From assembly GCA_045651685.1 (NCBI GenBank), contig JAZRSV010000031.1, positions 1 through 13,353 on the forward strand: a stretch of 13,353 nucleotides of DNA, read 5' to 3'. This DNA comes from CAKVLS01 sp045651685. GTDB lineage: Bacteria; Bacillota; Clostridia; Christensenellales; UBA1242. The stretch's first letter is position 1. Every line of letters starts with the position of its first letter. The notes beneath the pieces are model-generated. The model worked only from the letters and a program-made list of their open reading frames with translations, was not told where the DNA came from and did no database searches. The translations under genes and the position numbers were made by a program. Shown here one piece after another: positions 7,876 to 13,353 of this stretch.

Positions 7876-8904
7876 TTAATCAATTTTTGATTGCTTTAGT
7901 GCATTAATCTTACCGCTATTAAGTATTCTTATATCATCTACATCGTATGTCATCATAGCAAGTCTAGTAAAACCTAAACCAAAAGCAAATCCTTGATATT
8001 TTTCTGTGTCAATACCACCCATCTCCAAAACCTTTGGATGAATCATACCACATGGGCAAAGCTCTATCCAGCCGCCTTGTTTACAAACTTTACAACCTTT
8101 ACCACCACAATATGGACATGTGCAGTCTAGCTCAAAGCCTGGCTCGACAAATGGGAAGAAACCTGGACGAAGTCTAACATTAACTTCTTTACCAAAAATA
8201 TTAGTTAGCATATTTTTCATAAAATAAATTAGATTTGAGATGCTAACATCAGTGTCTATCATCATACCTTCGATTTGGAAGAAAGTATTTTCGTGTGTAG
8301 GGTCAAGTTCTTCATTTCTAAAGCATCTACCTGGGAAAATTGCCTTTAGAGGAGCGCCATATTTTTTCATAATACGGTTTTGCGCTGCAGAAGTATGAGT
8401 TTTTAGAACTTGTCCGTTGTCTAGATAAAAAGTATCTTGCATATCTCTAGCAGGATGGTTTTTTGGAATATTAACAGCTTCAAAGTTGTTGTATTCTGTC
8501 TCTATTTCATTGCCTTCTTCTACAGTAAAGCCCATGCTTCTAAACAACTCTACAACTCTGTTTTGAATTATAGTTATTGGATGCAAACTACCAGTATTAT
8601 CTGTAGTAGGCACAGTTAGGTCGATAGCTTTTGTATTAGACAATTCTTTTTGTATTTGTTTTTGTTCTAGACCTGTTTGAGCATCTGACAACATTTGACT
8701 AATTTTAGTTTTAGCCTCGTTAATCTTTTGGCCAAACTCTCTACGCATATCATTAGACAAATCTTTCATAATGCGCATAGCATTTGTTAACAAACCTGTC
8801 TTGCCTAAATATTTGTTGTGCATCTCACCCAACTGTTGGTTTGTTTCGGCAGTTGGAATTTCTATTGTAGCTTGTTCTAAAATCTTGTTTAGTTCTTCTG
8901 TCAT
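7876..8904 (-). CDS. pheS: Phenylalanine-tRNA ligase alpha subunit
   Basis: PheS is the catalytic class II subunit of phenylalanine-tRNA ligase. The 342 residues equal the family norm (B. subtilis 344). An N-terminal coiled coil (about 1-90) is followed by motif 1 from about HPI at 108, motif 2 around GRCFRNEELDPTHEN at 192-206 with QIEG at 210-213, and motif 3 GFAFGLGFTRLAM at 305-317. An insert before motif 3 has seven Cys (261, 263, 266, 271, 274, 283, 285); a CxxC-type cluster here is usual in Firmicute PheS and may bind zinc, but this one has extra Cys. The loop reads PFVEPGFELD rather than the common PFTEPSxEVD, and the tail (DIRILNSGKINALKQSKID) departs from the common DLRFLxQF ending. 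The ATG has AGGAG 7 bases upstream. Expression should be controlled by the T-box leader directly upstream. Confidence 0.97.
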   Translation of the reverse strand: MTEELNKILEQATIEIPTAETNQQLGEMHNKYLGKTGLLTNAMRIMKDLSNDMRREFGQKINEAKTKISQMLSDAQTGLEQKQIQKELSNTKAIDLTVPTTDNTGSLHPITIIQNRVVELFRSMGFTVEEGNEIETEYNNFEAVNIPKNHPARDMQDTFYLDNGQVLKTHTSAAQNRIMKKYGAPLKAIFPGRCFRNEELDPTHENTFFQIEGMMIDTDVSISNLIYFMKNMLTNIFGKEVNVRLRPGFFPFVEPGFELDCTCPYCGGKGCKVCKQGGWIELCPCGMIHPKVLEMGGIDTEKYQGFAFGLGFTRLAMMTYDVDDIRILNSGKINALKQSKID

Positions 8905-8918
8905 AATAATCTCCTATT

Positions 8919-9176
8919 AAAAAAAATAAAACCCCATCCCTATATTAGGACGGAGTTTGACTAACTACGTGGTACCACCTAAATTAAACCGATAAAAAAA
9001 ATCGATTAACTCATTAGACTATAACGGCGTCACCGTCTACTCTTACTACTATTTGGGAGTGAAGCATAAAAAGTGAATTCGAACAAACCTATTTGTTAAA
9101 GGGCTTTCAGCCGCCGACCCTTATTCTCTAAAACAACATCGGTAAATCTACTTGTCTTTTATTATCGCTTTTAATG
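8919..9176 (-). promoter_or_regulatory. T-box leader, specific for tRNA-Phe
   Basis: This is a tRNA-sensing riboswitch: uncharged tRNA-Phe should stabilise an antiterminator and allow pheS-pheT transcription. Reading the - strand: Stem I base AAGC...AAAAG (9156-9170) pairs with CTTTT...GCTT (9062-9073). The specifier loop 3' side reads GAA-TTC-A, giving the Phe codon TTC at 9075-9077. The distal Stem I has an AGAGAATAAGGG / GGCTGAAAGCCC element. A further hairpin lies at about 8983-9007. The T-box AGGTGGTACCACGT is at 8967-8980; its TGGT bulge can pair with an ACCA tRNA end, which fits the A discriminator of tRNA-Phe. TTAGG at the T-box can pair with CCTAA (antiterminator). That arm overlaps the terminator stem, 8948-8958 with 8929-8939 (11 bp with two G-U pairs), followed by eight T at 8919-8926 after a TA. 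The 320-bp region between yunB and pheS holds only this leader and its promoter. Confidence 0.95.
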
Positions 9177-9181
9177 ACAAA

Positions 9182-9210
9182 ATATTACCACACCCATATA
9201 GATAAGTCAA
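9182..9210 (-). promoter_or_regulatory. Sigma-A promoter of the T-box/pheST transcript
   Basis: On the - strand TTGACT (9205-9210) is followed by a 17-bp spacer and TAATAT (9182-9187), with TG one base upstream of the -10 (extended -10). Transcription would begin near 9175, just before the 5' arm of T-box Stem I. The -35 lies 14 bp after the yunB stop codon. Confidence 0.7.
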
Positions 9211-9224
9211 CCATTTTTTGACAA

Positions 9225-9917
9225 TTATGGTATTAGATCCATCATATTTTCTAGTGTATCAGAATTAAGATAAGTATCTGGTACTTTGCCAACAATTACA
9301 CTCTCACATATTAGTATTTGTGAGGTATTGCTAACCTGTTTTGAACTAACAGGCAAAACAACAGTTAGGTTAGAAATAATGTTTACATAAATCTTATGAT
9401 TTGTCTGATTTATGCCAGCTTGCGTAAACTGCGAACTAAATGTACAAGTTATAGAACCAATAGGGTTTAGTTTTAGCCTAATATTGGGCCCTCTGCCTAG
9501 CATTATTGGTATACCAAGCAATGTGCCTAGAGGTATAGTTATGCCCTGTTCACCTATTATATCGAGCTTTGTTTGACTTGTACTGGTTAGATCTCTAGAC
9601 AATCTATTGATTGTAAGAGAATTTGCCCTAATATGTGATATATCCCCATTTTGATCGGTAGATATACTTATAATGTCATCATAGGTATAATTATCAAATA
9701 AAACTTCTCCCACGGCACTGTTAACAGCCTTGGTAGCAAGCGACTTTACCTTTGCCTCGCCTACAGAAATAATTATCGGGTTAACAACAAATAATATATA
9801 CGCAAATATCAATAATACAACCAACAATACAACAACAAAAGTTATCAAAGCCCTTTTCTTGTACTTTTTTATTCGCAAGCGTTTTTCTATTTTTATAACA
9901 CTATCATCACTATACAT
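9225..9917 (-). CDS. yunB: Sporulation protein YunB
   Basis: YunB is a sporulation protein conserved in Bacilli and Clostridia; its biochemical role is not known. In B. subtilis it belongs to the mother-cell sigma-E regulon. The 230 residues show a basic N-terminus, one transmembrane helix (about 23-45) and an extracytoplasmic or intermembrane domain with the family signatures: GEAKVKSLATKAVNSAV at 53-69, IPLGTLLGIP at 128-137, GRGPNI at 141-146, NPIGSI at 151-156, QAGINQTNHKIYV at 166-178 and VIVGKVPDTYL at 207-217. It lies 41 bp downstream of spoVAE. The ATG at 9917 lacks a Shine-Dalgarno sequence, and no better in-frame start is visible, but a sigma-E like -10 lies six bases upstream. No clear terminator follows; the pheS promoter starts 14 bp after the stop. 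Confidence 0.9.
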   Translation of the reverse strand: MYSDDSVIKIEKRLRIKKYKKRALITFVVVLLVVLLIFAYILFVVNPIIISVGEAKVKSLATKAVNSAVGEVLFDNYTYDDIISISTDQNGDISHIRANSLTINRLSRDLTSTSQTKLDIIGEQGITIPLGTLLGIPIMLGRGPNIRLKLNPIGSITCTFSSQFTQAGINQTNHKIYVNIISNLTVVLPVSSKQVSNTSQILICESVIVGKVPDTYLNSDTLENMMDLIP

Positions 9918-9923
9918 ATAAGT

Positions 9924-9931
9924 ATTGTATG
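9924..9931 (-). promoter_or_regulatory. Candidate sigma-E -10 element for yunB
   Basis: The - strand reads CATACAAT, an exact match to the sigma-E -10 consensus, in the spoVAE-yunB gap. Six bases separate it from the yunB ATG, so the A of ATG would be about +1 and the mRNA leaderless. A -35 match is weak (about four of seven positions at a 15-bp spacing). The assignment is inference from the motif and from the known regulation of yunB in B. subtilis. Confidence 0.4.
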
Positions 9932-9958
9932 AATAACTATCAAAATAAATTAATTTTA

Positions 9959-10324
9959 TTATGACTTTTTGCTATGACTCTTAAATATCAAAGCAAAAAG
10001 ATAAGCAAAGCCAACGGCGGCGGCAATACCTGCAGATGTAGCAGCAAGGCCACCTTTTATCACTCCCAATATACCTGCTGTTTTTGCACCTTTTATAGCA
10101 CCCTTTGCCAAACTACTACCAAAACCCATTATCGGAACCGTCACTCCAGCCTTTGCAAATTTTGCTAAAGGTTCAAACAAACCAACAGCCTCCAAAACAA
10201 TGCCTATCATCAAAAACAAAACCAAAATCCTAGCAGATGTCATGCGTGTTCTAATAATTAATATTTGAGCAAGCAAACATATTGTACCGCCTACCAAAAA
10301 TACAATTAAATAATCCAAAACCAT
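9959..10324 (-). CDS. spoVAE: Stage V sporulation protein AE (SpoVAEb-type)
   Basis: This is a small membrane protein of the SpoVA system, which carries dipicolinic acid into the forespore during sporulation and out during germination. The 121 residues compare with about 116 for B. subtilis SpoVAEb. They hold hydrophobic segments at about 3-25, 32-50 and 85-115 and the family motifs SARILVLF (30-37), EPLAKFAKAGVTVPIMGFG (51-69) and LAKGAIKGA (72-80). It resembles SpoVAC in its GAGxxVPxxGF-type core, a known relationship in this family. It starts 3 bp after spoVAD; its AAAGGA site lies in the end of that gene. The group has C, D and E only, like the spoVACDE set of clostridia. Confidence 0.94.
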   Translation of the reverse strand: MVLDYLIVFLVGGTICLLAQILIIRTRMTSARILVLFLMIGIVLEAVGLFEPLAKFAKAGVTVPIMGFGSSLAKGAIKGAKTAGILGVIKGGLAATSAGIAAAVGFAYLFALIFKSHSKKS

Positions 10325-10327
10325 ATA

Positions 10328-11335
10328 TCACAATCCTTTTTCTACAATTATAGCGTGCGCTATACCTGGTATAGATTCTCCCTGATAGGATGAAGTTGTA
10401 CTTAGCAAAGCGCCAGTTGACATCATAATAATTTTTTTATAACTACCATCGGTCAGTTTCGAAAACACATAGCTATTAAATACGCTTGCACTACATCCAC
10501 ATCCACTACCACCCATAAATGCTTTTTGGGTATTAGAGAAGATTATTTGCCCACAATCTGCATAATTTTGTGCCATCTTATATCCCTTATAGTCCATAAG
10601 ATCTATCAAAAGCTCACTGCCAAGTTTGCCCAAATCGCCTGTTATTATAAGGTCATAATCTGACGGTTTTGTGCCAGTATCTTCAAACAATGCAGCCAAA
10701 GTGTCTGCTGCAGCCGGTGCCATTGCTGCACCCATATTGTTCATATCGTTTATGCCATAATCAATAACTTTACCAAAAGTCACATGAGTTATATTATGCC
10801 CCTTGCCTTCGCTAGACAACACAGCAGCTCCAGCACCTGTGACTGTCCATTGCGCCGTTGGAGGCCTTTGACAACCAAGCTCTAGCGGAAACCTAAACTG
10901 CCTTTCTGCGGTAGAAAAATGACTGCAAGTAGCACACACTATATTCTTTGCGAAGTTGCCACTAACCAAACATGCTCCGACACCCATACTTTCGGTCATT
11001 GTAGAACATGCACCAAACAACCCAATATAACTTGTTTGAAGCTGCCTTGCACTAAAACTAGACGATATTATCTGATTAAGAAGGTCACCACTAATCATCA
11101 AGTCAATGTCAGTTATTATAAGCCCCGCTTTATTAACAACACCTGATACGGCATGTTCTAGCATTTTTCTCTCTGCTAGTTCATAAGTTTTTTCGTTAAA
11201 GCTATCAGTTTGCAAAACATAATCAAAGTAGTCCTTTAGTGGACTTAAGCCTTCTTTAGGACCAACAACAGCGTATCCCATTCTCCATTTTGCTGGTTTT
11301 GACAGTTTAATAGTTCTTGCTCCACACCTATTCAT
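10328..11335 (-). CDS. spoVAD: Stage V sporulation protein AD
   Basis: SpoVAD is the soluble thiolase-fold subunit of the SpoVA system that binds dipicolinic acid at the inner spore membrane. The 335 residues compare with 338 in B. subtilis. Recognisable elements are GLFGACSTMTESMGVGA (105-121, thiolase-like Cys loop, C110), CATCSHFSTAERQFRFPLE (134-152), RPPTAQWTVTGAGA (157-170), ITGDLGKLGS (231-240), GGSGCGCSA (275-283) and GESIPGIAHA near the C-terminus. No membrane segment is present. Its ATG overlaps the spoVAC stop (ATGA, 4-bp overlap), so the two are translationally coupled, as expected for subunits made in fixed ratio. Confidence 0.97.
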   Translation of the reverse strand: MNRCGARTIKLSKPAKWRMGYAVVGPKEGLSPLKDYFDYVLQTDSFNEKTYELAERKMLEHAVSGVVNKAGLIITDIDLMISGDLLNQIISSSFSARQLQTSYIGLFGACSTMTESMGVGACLVSGNFAKNIVCATCSHFSTAERQFRFPLELGCQRPPTAQWTVTGAGAAVLSSEGKGHNITHVTFGKVIDYGINDMNNMGAAMAPAAADTLAALFEDTGTKPSDYDLIITGDLGKLGSELLIDLMDYKGYKMAQNYADCGQIIFSNTQKAFMGGSGCGCSASVFNSYVFSKLTDGSYKKIIMMSTGALLSTTSSYQGESIPGIAHAIIVEKGL

Positions 11336-11787
11336 ACTAACCCCACAATTAAATATATAATGCCAACAATAATACTACCAGCTATTCCATTAACTATAAC
11401 AGGACCAGCTACAGAAAACATTTTTACACTCAAACCAAATATCAATCCTTCGTTTTTAAACTCTAATGCAGGGCTTGCAATTGAGTTAGAAAATCCAGTA
11501 ATTGGCACTATAGTTCCAGCACCCGCAATAGCACCAATGCGGTCAAATACCCCCAAACCGGTCAAAAATGATGCCAAAAAGATTAATATAACTAACATAT
11601 ATGCCTGCAAGTCTTCTTGTGTCATTTTAGGAAAAATAGCTGCAAGACTATCTAATATACCCTGGCCCAAACAACATATAAAACCACCTATCAAAAATGC
11701 ATATAGCAACGCAGGAAAGAACTTTGTGCTTGGCAAACGCTTTTCTACAAACTTACAATATTTTTTATTTTTAACGCTATTATCCAT
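11332..11787 (-). CDS. spoVAC: Stage V sporulation protein AC
   Basis: SpoVAC is a membrane subunit of the SpoVA channel; in B. subtilis it has been described as a mechanosensitive channel that releases dipicolinic acid in germination. The 151 residues show hydrophobic segments at about 23-45, 62-80 and 112-151 (probably two in the last). Family motifs are FICCLGQG (36-43), TGLGVFDRIGAIAGAGTIVPITGFSNSI (76-103, very conserved) and SPALEFKNEGLIFGL (105-119). The start is well supported by AGGAG 7 bases before the ATG. As the first gene of spoVAC-D-E, it should be transcribed from the palindromic region at 11799-11850. No spoVAA, spoVAB or spoVAEa is seen. Confidence 0.95.
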   Translation of the reverse strand: MDNSVKNKKYCKFVEKRLPSTKFFPALLYAFLIGGFICCLGQGILDSLAAIFPKMTQEDLQAYMLVILIFLASFLTGLGVFDRIGAIAGAGTIVPITGFSNSIASPALEFKNEGLIFGLSVKMFSVAGPVIVNGIAGSIIVGIIYLIVGLV

Positions 11788-11798
11788 CTTATATCTCC

Positions 11799-11850
11799 TA
11801 CACCAAATATTGCCAATTAAAAATTTTTAATTCATTTTTTATTTGGTGTA
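11799..11850. repeat. Nested inverted repeats in the spoVAC / lipoprotein divergent region
   Basis: Outer arms 11799-11809 and 11840-11850 (TACACCAAATA/TATTTGGTGTA) are a perfect 11-bp inverted repeat. Inside lies a perfect 18-bp palindrome at 11815-11832 (AATTAAAAATTTTTAATT). The left outer arm abuts the spoVAC ribosome binding site and overlaps its candidate promoter; the right arm overlaps a TAATAT (11849-11854) that could be a -10 for the divergent lipoprotein gene. Two diverging genes need no terminator between them, so an operator or a leader structure is more likely. The binding factor is unknown. Confidence 0.6.
11806..11834 (-). promoter_or_regulatory. Tentative forespore (sigma-G/F-like) promoter of spoVAC
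   Basis: On the - strand TGAATT (11829-11834) is followed by a 16-bp spacer and CAATATT (11806-11812), a partial match to the sigma-G pattern TGAATA/CATxxTA. The -10 region also partly fits the sigma-F GGNRANAMTR pattern. Transcription would start just before the spoVAC ribosome binding site. SpoVA operons are known sigma-G targets, which is the main reason for proposing it. Confidence 0.28.
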
Positions 11851-11915
11851 ATATTTTGCAAATTAGCGAACAAACTAATCACAACCAACAAAAAAGTATT
11901 TTTAAGGAGATTATT

Positions 11916-13353
11916 ATGAAAAAACTTATATTCATCATACCTATGCTTGCCGTAGCAATGACAATGACTGGTTGTGACAGTTCTAACACAACTGCAAAAG
12001 CAGCCAATCGTGTTGATAGCACACTAAACAATGTTATCAATTCTACAAAGCGCATAAAAACAGCAGATAACCAACAATTAGCTATAGAACAACTAAATAA
12101 TAAAACAACAAACAATATTGATTATAGTACCGTAAATAACAATACAAAATATTCTGCTACCCAAAACAATCAAATCGCAGCAAACAAATACTCTATTGGA
12201 AATAGATATTATACTAATCAAAATGTTATTACTTCTAACTCTACCAAAGATGTAAATAATAACACAATTAACACATATGTCACTGATGGCAATACTCAAA
12301 CCAATCGCACTTCTACTGCAAAGTACCAACCAAGATTTGTCGCAAGCACTTACAACACTACCCAAGCCCTAACAAACTATGTAGAACGCATACAAGACCT
12401 ATGTACAATATGTAATGACGCATGCGAAGCTAACAACATCCTCGATGATATGAAAAATGAACTTTTGGACAGCTGCATAAAATGCAAAACATTATTAGCA
12501 AATGTTAAGTCAAACAAAATCAAGCTTACTGACAACCAATTAAACACTCTAAATAGCTATTGTGACACCCTAAACAGCTGTGTAAACAATCTTAACCAAT
12601 GTAGCGACAATACGCACGATATCCAGCTAATAGGCGCGTTAAAGGGCAATTTTTCTAACAATTGCGATAACCTTGTAGCAAAATATCTAAAAGTTATCAA
12701 TAACATGGACGAAAGCATTAACACATGCAACAGTGCAAAATGTACAGTTAACGAACTTAATAACTATATAGACAGTATCACTAATAATACAAGTTATAAT
12801 ACTGCAAATAATGATGTTGCTAATCAATCAAATTCACCAATTATAAAACAACAAAAAGCTGTGTACAAACCACAATATTATTATAACGAGCAAAACACTC
12901 AACAAACAAAAAATAACCCAACCAATAACAATCAACAATCACAAACTACTCAAAATACAACTCGTCAAGCAGTAAAAAATAGACAAGTTGTACAACAAAA
13001 TCAAAATACATCTACTACCACAAGAGAAACTCAACCAAGTGGCAGACCAAGCAATGTAAAAAATACTATAAATAGTTATGTCACTCAAAGTTCTACAAAC
13101 AGATCAACTCCCACTAATAGAACTGTTGCAAGAAAAACTATCAGCAACGAAAATAAAAGCAAAACAGTATCTAACAGACAAAATCAACAAAACAGTCAAA
13201 CAACTACCAAAAATACTACAAACCAAAATAATATAAACAATGCTACTAGCAAAACCAGCCAAACTAACAATACTAGCCTAGCTGCAAAACAAAACACTAA
13301 TACTAATACTAATACTAATACTAATACTAATACTAATACTAATACTAATACTA
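11916..13353 (+). CDS. Large Cys-, Asn-, Thr- and Gln-rich lipoprotein, unknown family (3' end outside window)
   Basis: I do not recognise this family. The open frame starts at an ATG with AAGGAGA 5 bases upstream and continues without a stop to the window end (479 full codons). Residues 1-20 are a lipoprotein signal ending in MTGC, so C20 should be lipidated and the protein anchored outside the cytoplasmic membrane. Residues 21-150 are polar and Asn-rich. Residues 151-285 look helical and contain all the other Cys: 163, 166, 170, 187, 190, 216, 222, 229, 250, 271 and 276. Residues 301-460 are low-complexity: about half Asn, Gln and Thr, with about 20 Lys/Arg, only three Glu and no Asp. From 461 a (Thr-Asn)n tract runs to the edge. 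Short motifs recur: NTIN(T/S)YVT at 116-123 and 383-390, and YxPx(F/Y) at 137 and 317. It diverges from spoVAC; a spore-surface or envelope role is only a guess. Confidence 0.85.
   Translation, partial: MKKLIFIIPMLAVAMTMTGCDSSNTTAKAANRVDSTLNNVINSTKRIKTADNQQLAIEQLNNKTTNNIDYSTVNNNTKYSATQNNQIAANKYSIGNRYYTNQNVITSNSTKDVNNNTINTYVTDGNTQTNRTSTAKYQPRFVASTYNTTQALTNYVERIQDLCTICNDACEANNILDDMKNELLDSCIKCKTLLANVKSNKIKLTDNQLNTLNSYCDTLNSCVNNLNQCSDNTHDIQLIGALKGNFSNNCDNLVAKYLKVINNMDESINTCNSAKCTVNELNNYIDSITNNTSYNTANNDVANQSNSPIIKQQKAVYKPQYYYNEQNTQQTKNNPTNNNQQSQTTQNTTRQAVKNRQVVQQNQNTSTTTRETQPSGRPSNVKNTINSYVTQSSTNRSTPTNRTVARKTISNENKSKTVSNRQNQQNSQTTTKNTTNQNNINNATSKTSQTNNTSLAAKQNTNTNTNTNTNTNTNTNTNT
13296..13353 (+). 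repeat. (ACTAAT)n hexanucleotide tandem repeat encoding (Thr-Asn)n
   Basis: Nine perfect copies of ACTAAT plus four bases reach the window end, in the lipoprotein reading frame. No copy carries a synonymous change, which points to recent slippage expansion. The unit is a multiple of three, so copy-number changes would alter protein length without breaking the frame. The full length is not known. Confidence 0.97.

Noticed and set aside
9205..9224. A terminator after yunB
   Set aside because: Only a 5-bp GTCAA/TTGAC pairing is possible and no T-run follows; it overlaps the pheS -35.
11360..11830. A 156-codon + strand open frame over spoVAC
   Set aside because: It is the antisense of a strongly conserved SpoVAC gene, with no ribosome binding site and no recognisable motif.
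11879..12365. Two short - strand open frames opposite the lipoprotein gene
   Set aside because: They lie antisense to a longer frame with signal peptide and ribosome binding site; their hydrophobic, Ile/Val-rich products are what Asn/Thr codons give on the opposite strand.
13296..13353. CRISPR array or telomere-like repeat
   Set aside because: The unit is six bases with no spacers and is in frame with a long coding sequence.

Overview
The window is AT-rich chromosomal DNA from a low-GC, endospore-forming Firmicute, probably an uncultured anaerobic Clostridia-type lineage. Evidence for this is the spoVAC-spoVAD-spoVAE block, a YunB homologue, RNase Y, a tRNA-Phe T-box leader, a ThiI without a rhodanese domain, strong AGGAG-type ribosome binding sites and TTGACA/TATAAT-like promoters. 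I cannot name a genus. I see no phage, IS element, CRISPR array, tRNA or rRNA gene.

Layout. At the left edge a 5'-truncated ribonuclease HI gene (+ strand) converges on, and overlaps by 9 bp, an M19 dipeptidase gene (- strand). Then, all on the - strand and read right to left: rny (RNase Y) with its own promoter and terminator; the two-gene unit cysteine desulfurase-thiI (tRNA 4-thiouridine synthesis), ending in a terminator; pheS-pheT preceded by a complete phenylalanine T-box leader and followed by a terminator; and a sporulation cluster spoVAC-spoVAD-spoVAE(b)-yunB. To the right of spoVAC a divergent + strand gene encodes a large lipoprotein of no recognised family. It is cut off by the window end inside a perfect (ACTAAT)n tandem repeat.

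How the genes fit together. The left and centre are RNA housekeeping: RNase HI, RNase Y, tRNA thiolation and tRNA-Phe charging. The right is spore biology: SpoVA proteins move dipicolinic acid through the inner spore membrane, and YunB is a membrane-anchored sporulation protein. The divergent lipoprotein shares a 128-bp intergenic region with spoVAC that holds two nested inverted repeats. This suggests co-regulation but does not show it.

Most of the window is ordinary. The least explained parts are (1) the Cys-rich, Asn/Gln/Thr-tailed lipoprotein with its hexanucleotide repeat, (2) the nested palindromes between it and spoVAC, and (3) the yunB start, which lacks a Shine-Dalgarno sequence but has a perfect sigma-E type -10 element placed so that the ATG would be about +1.
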